From the NCBI GenBank assembly GCA_025175895.1, contig JAKLTH010000223.1:350001-414000 (forward strand): a DNA stretch of 64,000 nucleotides, in the 5' to 3' direction. Position numbers and translations under genes: made by a program. The notes under the pieces were generated by a model. The model saw nothing but the letters and a program-made list of their open reading frames with translations. It was not told where the DNA came from and made no database searches. Below, piece by piece: positions 1 to 12,201 of this stretch (its first letter is position 1; each line of letters starts with the position of its first letter). This DNA is from Wurfbainia villosa (Eukaryota > Streptophyta > Magnoliopsida > Zingiberales > Zingiberaceae).

Positions 1-3000
1 TTTGCAAAGTGGCGAAGGACTGCTTGAAGTGGTGGGCCGGGCCTGGTTGGACAAGGGAGAGCGGGTTGAGGCAGATTCAGCTAAGGCGAAAGAGAATAAG
101 ATAGCTCAGATGATTCTTGCGATGAAAAGTCTCAGCCATCGGGTGGAAGGTTCATCCCTTGATGCAGTAAGACTCTCTCTGTCTCAAGTCGCTGACTCGG
201 GAGTATGGACATGAGGACTCCTTCTCTTCTTTTAGTGTAGGCTAAGGTAAGGGCAGCACTTACATCTGAGGGTAGAGCCAGCCACATATTCAAATAATGT
301 AGCCGGATGGGCTTCAGCTACTCTTATCATAGCTCGCCCCCGAGCCCTTGTAGGGAGCTCTCTTTCCAATGAAAGGAGTGCCTTCCTCATTTTATCAAGG
401 TCAGACTGGATTTCCAACTTATCACTAAATCTTTTCTTTGCCTTCGTCTCTCCCCCTTTAGGTCGAGCCCAACAACTTACTTAACGTGGTCGTCCCTATC
501 ACTAGCAAAGCTCAGATTGACCTATCCTTCTCAACTGACCTATCTTTCTCCCTTATGGTGGTTCTTTTCCCGAGTCTCTTTAGAAGGTGGGATGGCATGA
601 GAGATGCTTTGCTGAGAAAGAATGGAGAGTAGAGTAGAGCTTGATAGTTGATTTCGCATGGGCAATCTCTTTCCACTCTTCGGTGCTGCTACTGTGCCAA
701 TACCAATAGACTTTTCCGTTGCTGGCTGAGCTATCTTTGTAGGAGTGAGCCTCTTTCTAGTTGAATTCCTTTCCTCTGCCTTGGGCATGTGTTCAGTTTG
801 ATCGCTCGTCTGCTCGCTAAGGCAGCGAGTCTTATCGCCACTTGTATTCCTGCCAAGCCAGTCAGTGCGAATGGTAGTTGCCGTACTTCACGATAGAACT
901 CGAAGAAGCTCAGAGAGTAGACGAAATTCCAGTGATCACGTAATCGATAGTGATTACTTCTTTCTCTATCTATCTCTAAAGGGAGCTGAGTCATAGATGA
1001 CCCTTACAAGTGTCTCTTTCTCATGGCTATCTCAAAGGATAGGTCGATCGGAGAATGGCATTAGAATGATCAGGGAGTGTTAATAGCTGGGGCTATTGCA
1101 TGAAGACCTGGACTTGCCACTTCGCCTTCGCTACGCACCTTTCCTTATTCATTAGGGTCCGGAATCCCTCTGTTCTTGGAAGGAGACTACCATTCCGCTA
1201 TCTGCGTACTGAGTTTACGTCTCTTCTTCGCCCGACAGGTAAGCCTTCTCGTATCCAGACCTTACAGACTAGCGATTGCTAGAAAGAGCTAAAGAATATC
1301 TTATCTTAAAGGACAATGAATGCTTCTCGAACTTATCGATAGGCTACCCGAACCCTTAGGTCACTTAAATAGCCGCGTCAAACCGCTCCCGCGTCATTAA
1401 CATTCGCTCCTCGCTTCGATTCTTTCCCTTTCCGGCAAGGAATGAGCATGAATGGTTCTCCTTGCAGTAGAGAAGGCCGGAAACTATAGTAGAACTCCAG
1501 TGCAATTCACACTTTCAAAGGAATATGAACAGAGATAATTAGCACGGTCCAGAGTCGCTAGCTACGCCTGAGACCTGCTGGCCGACCTCAGACTAGGGAC
1601 GGGATCTAGGCTTGCGAAAGCTTCTTTGAGCTCGACCTACATGGGCAATGAAAAGAGAGGGGGGGCAGCTCGACCTACATCTCCAAGTACTTGACTGACG
1701 CTTACCCGAAATAGGTAATAGACAGAGTCACCATTCTTCTATCACGGATCTGGCTCAAGGGTATTATTGACTTATCCTTTCTCGGAAGCCAGGAATAAAA
1801 GAGCAGCGGGAGCAGATCCCGTTCTGTGTTTGACTCATATGGCATTGCAAGTGCGATCTTTATCTATTAAGTAAGAAAGCAGAGGAACGAACTTGACGTG
1901 GGAGAGGATGTGAAAGTAGATAATGCCGCATCGGCTGCAGCTAAGTCCGTTCCCTGATCACTGTGGAAAAGAAAGGTCTTGCACCGCTACAAAGAAGTAC
2001 TCAGGATGATGATGAAAGAGAACTCTACACGATCAGGTCTAAGGGCACTGAGGACATGGCTTCGTACGGGAATTCAAATATATTCAACTATACTGACGCT
2101 TAGCTTGAGCTCGGATGCCCTTTCTTTTTTAACAAAAGTATGAACAGGTCAAGGCTAGTTCCAAACCAATTGAGTTTAAGAGCATCCTGGGTTCGAGTTA
2201 GAGCATTAGCTTGCAGGGTTCTTACTCTGGCGTGAGGAAGCAAGACCAGATGGGGCACCAAAAGAACCAGCCCAGGTCTTCGCGAGCAGGAGTTCTTCCC
2301 TTTTCCCAAGCTGTTGAAGCTTCATGACCTCTTGCCTACAAGGGTTTTTGGGCTCTTTCTGAATCTACTGCCTTAGGTAATGAAAGACCGTGGCAACAAA
2401 AGAACTAATGAACTCCCCGGCACTACTTCGTATCATCCAGATCGATCTTTCTCTCTCTTATGCGGGGCAGAGCCCATACTCAATCTCATTCTCACTTCAC
2501 TCTACGGGGCCCATTAGGAAGGGGGAGCCCATTGGTTACGCTACTTCTTCCTCCCCCTTTACCGAGTCTAAAGCGGTAAGCCGCGGTGCATCCCGGCCAG
2601 CCTCTCGACTTCGCTTCTCTATTTGAAGACGGGGGGGCTACTTCTTCCTAAGCGCTCAGCTCGAGCTGCGATCTCAGCAGTAGTAGTCTCTAAGCTACCA
2701 TCAAATAATTCACTCCTCTTGAAGAACCTAGCCCCAACTGGCGAGTACGGATTCAACTCACTAAGCTATGGGCACCAACTACTGACTCTGAGACTTCTCC
2801 ATCAACAATAGAAAAAAAAAGGGAGTGACGTACGAGCTCTTTTCCATAGGACTTTGAGTTCGCCTTTGAGGTTTTGTCTTATTCAATTCTTCTCTTCCAT
2901 AGCCAGAAGCTGGAGGGATTTATCTGGATAACATTCGTGTACTATTAGTGTCAAATTGAGAATTGGTTAAGAAAAAGCAAATGATCTCAATTGTTGAGAT

Positions 3001-5700
3001 ATAGAAAGACAGAGTGGACTTTTGTTGACTGAATCTCTCTTCTTAATAAGAAATGGAGTTATGATCTAAAGAAGAATGGTGTGGGCGATCGGATATGATT
3101 CAAGATATCATTCGCATATCACTTACCGACCTCTCTTTTCTTTTTTCTTTCTGAGTGGTTGATAGGGCCCGGATTAGAGGAGATTCTCATAGAAAGAAAG
3201 CTGGCGTAGGAAGAGGAAGAGCGGTATCCGTTCCCAGCATTCCTATCTGTCGCTTACTCGTGAGTGGGGATAATTATACTTAACTTAGGCCAAGGTTCCT
3301 TGTATAATGAGGATAAGGCATTGTGATCCGTGGATAAAGAGAGCCAACCCATACTGGCATAGAAAGGAGGATAAAGTGCTTTCCTTTATCTTATCCTTTT
3401 CTTTTCAATGAAATGAGGAATGGGATCTTGAACTTGACGAGTGCAACACGTCGTTATCACTCGTACCTAGCTTCGAGACCTCTTCTTGCTCACTCTTGCG
3501 TAGGGGGATCTTAGCCTAAATGAGAATGAGATTCGCTATCTACCTCTTTCTAGAGTAAGCTGAGACCTGGACATTTTTTACTACCTTGAATTCAGGAACC
3601 GCTTCATTCAGCCTATCAGAATGACTCGGGATGCATCGCTGCTCTTGGGGTCGTGAATCTGCCATGAACTCAATGCAGAGTGGGACTCTCCTCATCAACG
3701 TACTCGGGAGGCAAGACCTTGATACTGACAAAAGCTTAAGTTAAGGCAAGACCAAATTAAATTCATAGATGGGGCTAGGTACATAAGACATGCAAGTCGA
3801 ACTTAAACCAGAGAGGAGAAAGACTCAATGAGAAGGAACCCGCTTATCATAAATCAATAGTACAGCGTACACGACCAGCCTGCCATCATCCCCTTTCTTT
3901 GCCCTCACGGATTCGAGTTCAAGCTCAGATTGTGTTTTTTATCTGAAATCACCCGTAGAGATTTGGATTGGATAGGCGAGAGTGAGGGCCGAGGAACGAC
4001 GGGGCTAAGTGCATTACCAGCGGAAGAGAGGCTCCTTGTCCTACTGAATCAAGGAAATTGGATCCCTTTCCAGAGTGACTCCTCACCCGAAAGAGAGTGC
4101 GATTCCTCTGACCGCTCTACACTCCCCACTCACCCACTCACTTCCTGTTCGCACCTCAGAGTGAGTCAAGATTCTAGGTCTAGCCTGGCTCCGAGTTCTA
4201 GTCTGAGAATTATCTTACCTAGGTGGAACGTGTTATCTATAAGTTCAGTGAGGAGAACCCTTTCTTGATACCGAAGAGCTTCCTAGTCTCTCTCCTAATT
4301 ATTGATACCGAGGAGCGTTTTTTTTTCCTATCTCCTAAAGCATTAGAATGAGTCCAGGCGAGGTCCTGATTTGAATCATTTACTGTGCGCCTATTGCTCA
4401 GAGACTTCCATCTCCTTCTATGCGCTGAATGGTGTAAGTGAGCCGGAGGGTATGTAAGTGAGCAGGGAAGAAGAACTCAGACTCTTTCCAGAACTCTATC
4501 ATATCAAAGGCATTGGGAATTGGGTTTAGCGTGCTTTCGAGCTATGGGTGAGGGCTACCTCTCACTCTTTTCCATAATCCGAGTGCCGGACGTGAAGGAT
4601 TAAAGCAGGAGCTCTTTCGCTAATATAGCATTCTGTCGAGTGCGATAGAACTTGTGCACCTGGATCTCTGCTGGATGATTCTTCAACTGAACTAGGAGGC
4701 GGCCCCCTACTTAAGAGACTTTGCCAAGAAGGAATCTCAGCCTTGTCTTTGCGGATACTTCTTATGATGGTGACTAATCTGACCTACTGTACTCGTTCCT
4801 AAGGTTGGAAAGCAGATCAAGTCAAGGTCCATGCTATCTTAGTTAATCCTTGTTGGAATAGCACTCCCTAGAGGCAGTCACTCCGCTGGTGATGGAGAAT
4901 AATCTGACCCCCCAAAAACCCTGAAGAGGTTCGGTTCGCTGCTTTCGGTGCATAGTATAGAAAGAAAAGAATCCTTTTTCCGAAGAGTTCTTCAAAGAGG
5001 CAGTCTCCATTACCTGAAAAGCCTCTGCTCCGGGTCAAACTCACGTCAACTCTCATCGGACCGGAGCCTTCCTGAAATCATGGGTTCCCCTTCACTCGCA
5101 AGCAAGATATAGGCGAAACTCGCACCGCTCAACAAAGCCGTTCCTCTAAACCACCATTGAGAGTCGTCTTACCTGGGACGAATTGCTTCAAAAGGTCAGC
5201 TGCGGATTGCAAGCAAAGAAGTAGCAATTGAGATTGCAGAGATCGCATGCCCTCATTCCTTTCGAACTGCCCTCCCGAGCTCTTGGCCAATCAGCTAGGC
5301 CTGCGTCACGTAGTTCGCTCCTCAGACCGGTCTTATGAAAGAAAATTATAAGGATAAAGGATTCGACTGATCCGCCTACCCGAAACACTCGTACTCCTTG
5401 AACAGTTATATTCGATCAATCTGCTTGCGCTAGCTAAATGGTTTACTCGCTCGCTTCCCAACAATAAGTTCTTGCCGTACCGGACCTCTGAGATTAGTTG
5501 ACTGACAACACAGCAACTCCTTTTTTTTTTTAATTAAGTGATTTGAGATGCTTTTCTGAGAACAAATGAAGTGCGTGAGTGCAACCTTGATTCTTTTCTT
5601 TTTCTTCAAATCTTTTCGAATTCTTGTAACTCTTGTCAACTAATCGAGGAGCCCCACTACTCTTACTATAATTAAACAACATCAGAATTTCAGTAATGAA
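1..5700. other. Anonymous spacer
   Basis: No gene is recognised. Short open frames overlap on both strands without conserved motifs. Noted items are a small hairpin at 2984-3000 (ATCTCAA, loop TTG, TTGAGAT), one arm of a 22-bp inverted repeat at 1390-1411, and an 11-base T run at 5521-5531. A segment near 590-640 (GATGCTTTGCTGAGAAA) recurs near 21090. Confidence 0.6.
1371..1411 (+). repeat. Dispersed repeat B, plus-strand copy
   Basis: It contains CGCGTCATTAACATTCGCTC and one more base (1390-1411), found as a perfect reverse complement at 19841-19862. The flanking AGCCGCGTC (1371-1379) also recurs in inverted form at 19869-19877. Related, diverged copies were seen at 6120, 13474, 33325, 42590 and 61160. 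Confidence 0.8.
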
Positions 5701-5906
5701 CTAATGAATCGAACCCTTCAAGAGGAGACTGAGCCCTCCTCGCATAGCACCGAAAAAGGGCCCGGTCTTTCCGCTAGGCTGGGGCAAGATCAGCCACAAA
5801 GCCCAGCTTCTTTCTTCAAAGCGGGGACTGGACTCCGCAGCTCATCGTCACGCCTTTCATCGCGAAGAGCTCTGCTTTCTCGTTGCTTTGATTTGCTACT
5901 TCTCTG

Positions 5907-5974
5907 TCGGATCACATTCATTATGAATAAAGAACTAGAGCACTGGACCAAACTCATATCGGATCACATTCATT
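5907..5974 (+). repeat. Direct repeat, 16 bp, two copies
   Basis: TCGGATCACATTCATT occurs at 5907-5922 and again at 5959-5974, 52 bases apart. Confidence 0.75.
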
Positions 5975-5988
5975 TCTCGTCCTCAGGT

Positions 5989-6006
5989 GGATTGCAAAGA
6001 TTTCGC
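5989..6006 (+). repeat. Dispersed repeat, copy 1
   Basis: GGATTGCAAAGATTTCGC is found as a perfect 18-bp reverse complement at 9863-9880. Part of it (TGCAAAGATTTCGC) recurs at 12188-12201. Shorter relatives occur near 5212 and 8528. Confidence 0.7.
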
Positions 6007-6525
6007 AAAGCTCCTCTGCAAACTCGCTCAACTCTGTAGCTCTTACCTTTCCTTTCTATTATAATAAGAATAATAAAGCATCCTCTGATTGCTTTGATTG
6101 TAGCTGCTGTGCTCTTACCGTATAGCGTCACTGCATTCGCTCCTGCCCCGACGCTATCGCTTGCTCCTCCGGAACTTCTAGTCCTCACCGTTAAGAATAG
6201 ACTTTGCTTAGCCTACCTGTGCTGTCCTGGGCTTTCAGCTCCTCCTGGGCTCGTGAGTTCGTCCGGTTGCTTCCATAGCGTTCCACTGCGCTCTCGGCTT
6301 TCAAAGATCGTTCACCCGCTCCTCGTGTATTTCTTCGTTCGTGAACCCGCTCTTCCCTTTGGTCGCCCCTACTCTTTCAGAGCCTAATTGAGTTGAGTCG
6401 CTTACCTGGGATGGGCATTCGCAGCCTCTGATCTAGTATGACCATTCACGCTCCCTCAAAGACTGAGACCCGAAACCAACTATTCTATTATATAAAGATT
6501 ATGAATCGTATGAGCAAACCAACTA

Positions 6526-6571
6526 GACTAGCCGAGCTCTCTTCTATTGACTAGCCGAGCTCTCTTCTATT
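6526..6571 (+). repeat. Tandem repeat, 23 bp x 2, perfect
   Basis: The unit starts GACTAGCCGAGCTCTC. The two copies are identical, which points to a recent slippage event. Confidence 0.9.
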
Positions 6572-7020
6572 GCGCCATCTATATCTTTCTAAAGCTTGAG
6601 TTGAGTGTTCGATCCCGGTTCTGCCGCGTGTAGCTCCCTTTCACGTAGCTGCACTTGTCCCTTGAACTCGCGTAGAAGAAGAAGACTGACTCCTGGAACT
6701 CGCCCTTCTGAATCTTCTTTCAGCGTCGCTACCTCCGCTTACCGTATATAGGGAGCTCCTCCAGCAGGGCTCACCCTCTTGAGCCAGACAGACTGGTCGC
6801 ACCCTCGCTTTCGTTTAGTGTCCGGTCCTAGTGAGCAGTTGCTTTATGAGTCTCTGGCGCGTTCCACTACGTTTCACTTGCCTGGTCGATCCGGTCCATG
6901 AACTCTTGATCTTGAAGAGGAAGAGCTGGTAGGCATGCTTCGGTCTCGCACCGCACATTCTTTAGTGCTTCTCTGAACGGTCTCTGGTCTCCGAATTCCC
7001 CAGCAGCTCTTAATGGAATA

Positions 7021-7052
7021 ATGGATATGGCGGGAATCGAACCCGTGCATCC
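7021..7052 (-). other. tRNA T-arm-like fragment
   Basis: On the minus strand the segment reads as a T stem and loop, CGGG-TTCGATT-CCCG, followed by CATATCC as a possible acceptor strand. No matching D arm, anticodon stem or 5' acceptor strand could be drawn from the upstream bases, so it is not called as a tRNA. It may be a decayed tRNA or a tRNA-like processing element. Confidence 0.25.
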
Positions 7053-7735
7053 GCATCTTCGCTCCACTTGTCTGGTCGCACCTATGAAAAGCAGCACCTT
7101 CATGTTGAGTTTGCTTTGCTAAGTTGGGGACAGCTTCGATGGGGGAAGGGCTCTGAAAGAGTGATAACGACGAGCTCACTGAACTGCGGTCGGCTCATCA
7201 AGAAAGAGATCTGACGAATGGGCTCACTCAGGGCTCTTCCCGGTCTTTTGCATCTATTTAAGCGCACTGAACTCTCCTTTGAATTGGCTTCTGCGCATGA
7301 CCACTGCTCACCTATGTCCCTTTCCTACCTACTACTGAGATGTGAAGAGGTAGTCGCTTCCTTTCTGCCCCTCCCACCTAAAGAAGAGATCGAATACTGA
7401 TTGAACTAGAAGCCTTCCACCAGTGAGCTAGCTACTTTGAGAAGAAGGGGAACTATGCCTCTTCTCCTCTTTGATCTCCTGCCGACCACACCCGAGCGCT
7501 ATCTAAAACATTCGCATTGGCGGGGATTGGACTCTTTCCCATGATTCGTAGATCCGTGATTGGTCAATCTGAGATGTTCTAAAAGAAAGAAAAGAATTAG
7601 ATAAGAAATATCACAAAGACTGCTCTGCAAAAACTGATCAGAGAGCTCGCTCGTGCAAACCAGCTCTTTTCACTCTCTGTAGCCCGCAACTCCACTTCTA
7701 TAATCTAATTAAAGTAATCGGCATTCTCTTTAAGC

Positions 7736-7765
7736 GGTGGGCCCATTTCACTGTCGTTCATGGGC
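7736..7765 (+). repeat. Hairpin-bearing repeat, copy 1
   Basis: GGTGGGCCCATTTC at 7736-7749 recurs at 9395-9408. In each copy GCCCAT is followed after a short loop by ATGGGC (7741-7746 with 7760-7765), so both can form a 6-bp stem. Confidence 0.65.
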
Positions 7766-8020
7766 TTGACCCGGACCCGGAGAAAGACTACTTCCCCAGA
7801 CCCGTGAAACGAAGTGCGCAGAGCAGAGCAAGCAACTGCAGCAGAGCAAGGTATGCGAAGCTATGGTACGCGGAGCTATGAGCTATGGTACGAAGTGCTA
7901 TTCCGAGTAGGCCCCATCCCGGGATCAAGGCTACCTCCGCTCCTTGGATTGGTTCTCCCTCTGCGGATTGGTTCTCTCTCAGCTCTACACCCAGGCCAGG
8001 ATAGGTTCTTTCCCAAGGCC

Positions 8021-8038
8021 CACGTCGCTGTCGCTCGT
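8021..8038 (+). repeat. Dispersed repeat C, copy 1
   Basis: CACGTCGCTGTCGCTCGT is identical to 16847-16864. Confidence 0.75.
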
Positions 8039-8083
8039 CCCTTCCTATCTTAATCTTCGGTCCCTATCTTCTGCGCTCGTAGG

Positions 8084-8130
8084 TTTAGTTCAGTGCGGAT
8101 GCGTCATCTCTTTAGTTCAGTGGGGATGCG
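8084..8130 (+). repeat. Tandem repeat, 27 bp period, two copies
   Basis: TTTAGTTCAGTGCGGATGCG at 8084-8103 recurs at 8111-8130 with one change. Confidence 0.8.
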
Positions 8131-9394
8131 CTATAGTCAACTTGCCGGTAGCCAAGACTTTGATAGGTGCTTCGGTTGATGACTTCTTTTTTCGACTTTG
8201 CTCTCGCACGCACCTTACAAGAATAAACTTCTTTGATCTCCTCCTCTCCGTCCCCTCTCTCGCTTCGCACCTTGAACGCGAACCAACCAATGGCTTCATG
8301 CTCCTCTCCTAGTAAAGAAAGACTCTAATCTTTCCTTAGACCCGTCACTACCGAATCTCTGTGATAATGAATAAGATCTTCTGGCCCTAGACTCTAACCC
8401 TTATATGATGGATATGGTTATGGTAGGCCTTGGCCCGGTCCTCTCTTATGGTCGCCTCACGAGCTGAGTTGAACGAGCTCCCCGACGAACCCATCTGACG
8501 GGACCGACGTAACGTAGCTTTCCTCTCTTTGCAATCCACGAACCTCTTTCGTACGCATTCAAGTCAAGATAAGATAGGAAAGGAAGCCCTTACTATTTAC
8601 TATTAATAAAAAGAAAGTAAATTATGGCTTCGCATAAGAGAGCCATCAGTGGGATCGTAAAGCCAAGCAATGGAAGCTCGCTCAGATGGGGATGAGACCG
8701 GCAAAGCCTATTCTAATATAAGGAAGGAGCCCAGCTTAGCTTAGAATAAAGAAATGCAGCTAAGGCCCACCAAGAGTGCCAAGTGCAATAGGCAGAGGAC
8801 CAATCAGTCGATTCATTCAGGGCGGTTGGTTAATAAGACCGGGCTTTCTTGAGCGAGTGAGACCGGGGAAAAGGGTACGAAATTCCTGGGCCAGGTCCCA
8901 TGTGATTAGCACGGTAGGGTGAGACGCTCCGAGGCAGAGACAGATCCAAGATAGCTAGCTGCTCTAATAGAAATAGAAAGAGGGCTAGGCTAGAATCAGG
9001 CTAGGCGCTTAAATGATAGTACGGTTCAGTTTGGGTAAAGGACCGGGAGCCATTCCTCTTCCCTCTCTACCTCTCCTTTGCACTAAACTCAAGAAGCACT
9101 TCACACTCCGCTCGCTCAGTCTGGTTCAGGGAAGCTCTGGAGCTCATGCCAGGGCTAGAAGAGTCATGCCGCCAAGTCAGAGGCTTGTTCAGGTGATGCG
9201 GACTATGACCTAATCCGGTTCGGGGAGCGGCCTACTATCTCCACACGTGGCAGAGAGGCAGCGAACGATAGTTCTTAGAGATAGTTCTCGGCCTTCGTCT
9301 GGTCTTTCCTGGCCTACCATTGGATGAATGGCTCCCCTCCTATTAGCACCTCTTAGCACCTTATTGGTAGAGTGCCTTCCGTACCGCTCCTAGT

Positions 9395-9421
9395 GGTGGG
9401 CCCATTTCGTTCCTCATGGGC
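9395..9421 (+). repeat. Hairpin-bearing repeat, copy 2
   Basis: It shares 14 bases with 7736-7749. Its own stem GCCCAT (9400-9405) with ATGGGC (9416-9421) keeps the pairing although the loop sequence and length differ. Confidence 0.65.
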
Positions 9422-9516
9422 TGGTTGAGGTATCCCGTTCCCTCTCTCTTAGCCGGAGCAGTGTGCATAGCCGGGACTTGGGAATGGTAGGATTCTTTCC
9501 CATTCAGAGTAGATCC

Positions 9517-9538
9517 GATCAGTGAGTGTGGCTGCCCT
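9517..9538 (+). repeat. Dispersed 22-bp repeat, copy 1
   Basis: It begins GATCAGTGAGTGTGGCTGCC. It matches 10887-10908 with one mismatch. A diverged relative lies near 12820. Confidence 0.75.
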
Positions 9539-9862
9539 CTGTTCCGCTTAGCTTCATAGGGCTATGCAAGAAAAGGATCAATAGCAGCCTGGGATGGGAA
9601 GTATTTCAGTTCTATCGCTAACTTCACTCCCCGGATCTCTTACTTTAACTTTAGTTGAGTGCAGGTCCGGAGCGGAGGTCTTCGGCTAGATGGGAGGGCA
9701 GAGCTTCAGTGCTCCCTAGAGACCGGGACTTGTTAGACCAGACCACTTCGTAGGCGCATGACAGACAGAGCCTCTTAGGCATGTGACCAATGAAGCCATG
9801 ATAGACTAGACTAGACAAGTGGAGCATCATTAGAGCTTTGCAATCCGCAACAGCACTGCTAC

Positions 9863-9880
9863 GCGAAATCTTTGCAATCC
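9863..9880 (-). repeat. Dispersed repeat, inverted copy
   Basis: This is the perfect reverse complement of 5989-6006, about 3.9 kb away. Confidence 0.7.
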
Positions 9881-10748
9881 GACCTGAAAAGAATGAAGAG
9901 TAGCCGGAAGGAAGGTGCTCACGACCTACCCACGAGAACCAGATTCACTAGACCAACGAGAAGCAGAGAAGAAAGCGTTGACCTACCCCTTTCATGGGGA
10001 CCCTACTTGAATTGAAAAGATTCGCTAAACCTACGAATGAAGCTGATGAGCGCTAGACCTACTAATCTTGAATCGCCCGTACGACTGACACGAGTTCGCG
10101 GACCTCGACTCGAGCTCTTTACCATCTTTACCATTAGATGAGCTCCTTTTTACATTATATAGAGTTGGTCTCGCCGAGAACTATCTCCTGGAACTCTCCT
10201 CTTACTTGAACGAAGACTTGAACTCTGACTTGTCCGGAGCGGATGAGTCCTCTCCTCCCCTTGCTCTTGGTCGCACCTATGCTACGCCCTCGCCCTCCCA
10301 AAGGTCGCCTATTCTGGGACCCTCATTAATCTAGCCCGGTGAGACTCTACCCTTCATGATTCGACTTCGCCACCCGTACCTTACTCTCCACTCGCACTCG
10401 CCTGTGGGATATCAAGCCAGCTAGCTTTGACTGTCCCACTGTGAGGAGGGCCAATATTGACCGTTAGGGCTCCTCACGAGCTGGTCGCATCGTTCATGGG
10501 CTTTCTTGTCTTCGAAGCAGGTAGGGTCCCACGGAGCAGTTAGCCTATTGGAGTGGAGATGGACGATTCGGCTGTGGTGGATAGGGCTCATGCCGAGGAG
10601 GGAGGAAGCCGTGCCTCGCTCACATGTCTCGGACTTCTACCAGTTAGAGAAGGACATTGCAATCTCGCCTTGGATCCAAGCAAGATTATGAACTACTATT
10701 GGATGGATTGATCGCTGCTTTTTGCACTCCACTATTGGATCGCAGCTA

Positions 10749-10827
10749 TTGGAAGCTCCTATTTCTGGTTCTCTTCTCAGTTCTTTTCTTCTTGGAAGCT
10801 CCTTATTTCCGGTTCTCTTCTCAGTTC
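10749..10827 (+). repeat. Direct repeat of about 35 bp, two copies
   Basis: Copies at 10749-10783 and 10792-10827 both begin TTGGAAGCTCCT and end CTCTTCTCAGTTC. They differ by one inserted T and one substitution. Confidence 0.85.
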
Positions 10828-10886
10828 GAGGTACGAGTGCGTAGACGAAGGGGACAGGATTCGAACCCATGGATAGTAAAGTCGGT

Positions 10887-10908
10887 GATCAGTGAGTGTG
10901 TCTGCCCT
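10887..10908 (+). repeat. Dispersed 22-bp repeat, copy 2, next to a T-arm-like segment
   Basis: It matches 9517-9538 with one mismatch. Immediately upstream (10848-10873, minus strand) is CATGGGTTCGAATCCTGTCC, which resembles a tRNA T arm. A whole tRNA could not be folded. Confidence 0.7.
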
Positions 10909-12187
10909 TTATCTCTTAAGATGGCCCTTAGACAGAGCTCCGGGAAGGGAGGGACTCTGCCTTTGAGATTGACCTTTGAGATTGACTCTTAGCTCAACTT
11001 TGCGGATTGCTTTGATCGTAGCAGAGATCACGCTCCGGTTGCTTTGATTTCGCATAGCTCAAGCCCCAACTCGAGTTCGTTAGCTTAGCTTAGCTGCTTT
11101 CCTTTGATTCTTCGTCGGCTGCGCAAGATTCAAAGCTTTCATTTCACTCTTCTCTTGTCGGCTGATCTGAATCTCAGCCTCACCCCACGCACTCATCGGA
11201 TTGGCTGGCGGAGAGGTCGCTTCCCCTTTCTATTCTACTCCTTCCACGGAGCTCACTAATGGTCGCCTAGAATCATAACTGATGCCATCCGTGAGTCTGG
11301 TCTTTCCTCTCCGCTGCACTTCTCTTATTCACTCTTGTTCGCTGACCTTCATGATTCTACTTCGCTTGGCTTTGGTTTGCTTTGCTTCAATTGCAGAGAT
11401 CGCGCTCCGAACTTCAATGATGCTTTGATTTCTCTTCATGAACTCAGCGCTCATGGTAGGAGGGATTGCTGAGATCGCGCAAAAGCTTGACTCTGCCCCG
11501 AACGAAACTCATTCTTATTTAAATAAAAGAAAACTGAGCCCCTATTGCTCCCGAACCGAAATAAACGAAGAGCCTGATCGCACCCGACTCAGATCATAGA
11601 ATATTGAAAACCGAGGCACGGAGTGGCTTCCCCTTCAGATTAATTAAGCAATCAACTGATGAAAGGTCTGAGTGAGCTTCCCTTACTACTGCTGAATGGC
11701 ATGCGAGTGAGCTTGAGCTCGTGCTTTGGCATCTCCGGCTCTGAACTGTACTATCCATCCTATCGAATTGTTTTGCGTTTTCTAAGATTTATCTTTGGTC
11801 AACGAAGCCCCTTCTTGCAAATCTTGAGTGAAGCTATATCTATGTGAAGCTCAATTAATATACGCATGTCTCAGTTGATTCTCTGACGCGCAAAGCAAGC
11901 GCTTACTCGGCCCATCCAATAGGCCAATCGAATTAGAGAACGGAGAACAAGAATTCATCTACAAAGCTCTCTTATGAAGATACAAAGCCAGGAGTGAATC
12001 GCCTGAATTCAATTCGCTAGGAACTGCCTAACCGACCTCAGATCATATGAACTGCGCTCTAGTTCTGGTCCAGCTCCATTACTTAAAATGAGCTCAGTCT
12101 CGCTCCCTACCGGCTTTGTTGAGCGGCGCAGAGTAAACTTTGCCGTTCCTTCTTTTTATATAATTAATTGCCTCGGAGTCGCGGGCC

Positions 12188-12201
12188 TGCAAAGATTTCG
12201 C
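12188..12201 (+). repeat. Dispersed repeat, partial copy
   Basis: It shares TGCAAAGATTTCGC with 5993-6006. Confidence 0.5.

Noticed and set aside
2..214. Open frame at the left edge with a protein-like helical composition
   Set aside because: It is cut by the window edge, has no recognised motif, and the adjacent minus-strand frame at 232-417 looks equally protein-like, which argues for composition rather than coding.
2454..2462. CRTAAGAGA on the minus strand, also at 8452-8460 and 11968-11976, and on + at 8633-8641
   Set aside because: No A/T-rich box of the expected kind lies directly upstream and no gene follows, so these are most likely chance matches in A/G-rich strands.
3788..3802. 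ACATGCAAGTCGAAC, identical to a conserved stretch near the 5' end of small-subunit rRNA
   Set aside because: Only 15 bases match and neither flank resembles rRNA. A 15-base match to some rRNA position is roughly expected by chance in 64 kb.
7944..8312. 122-codon open frame with Cys and Leu-rich sequence
   Set aside because: It runs through a 27-bp tandem repeat and a copy of repeat C, both clearly non-coding repeats elsewhere.
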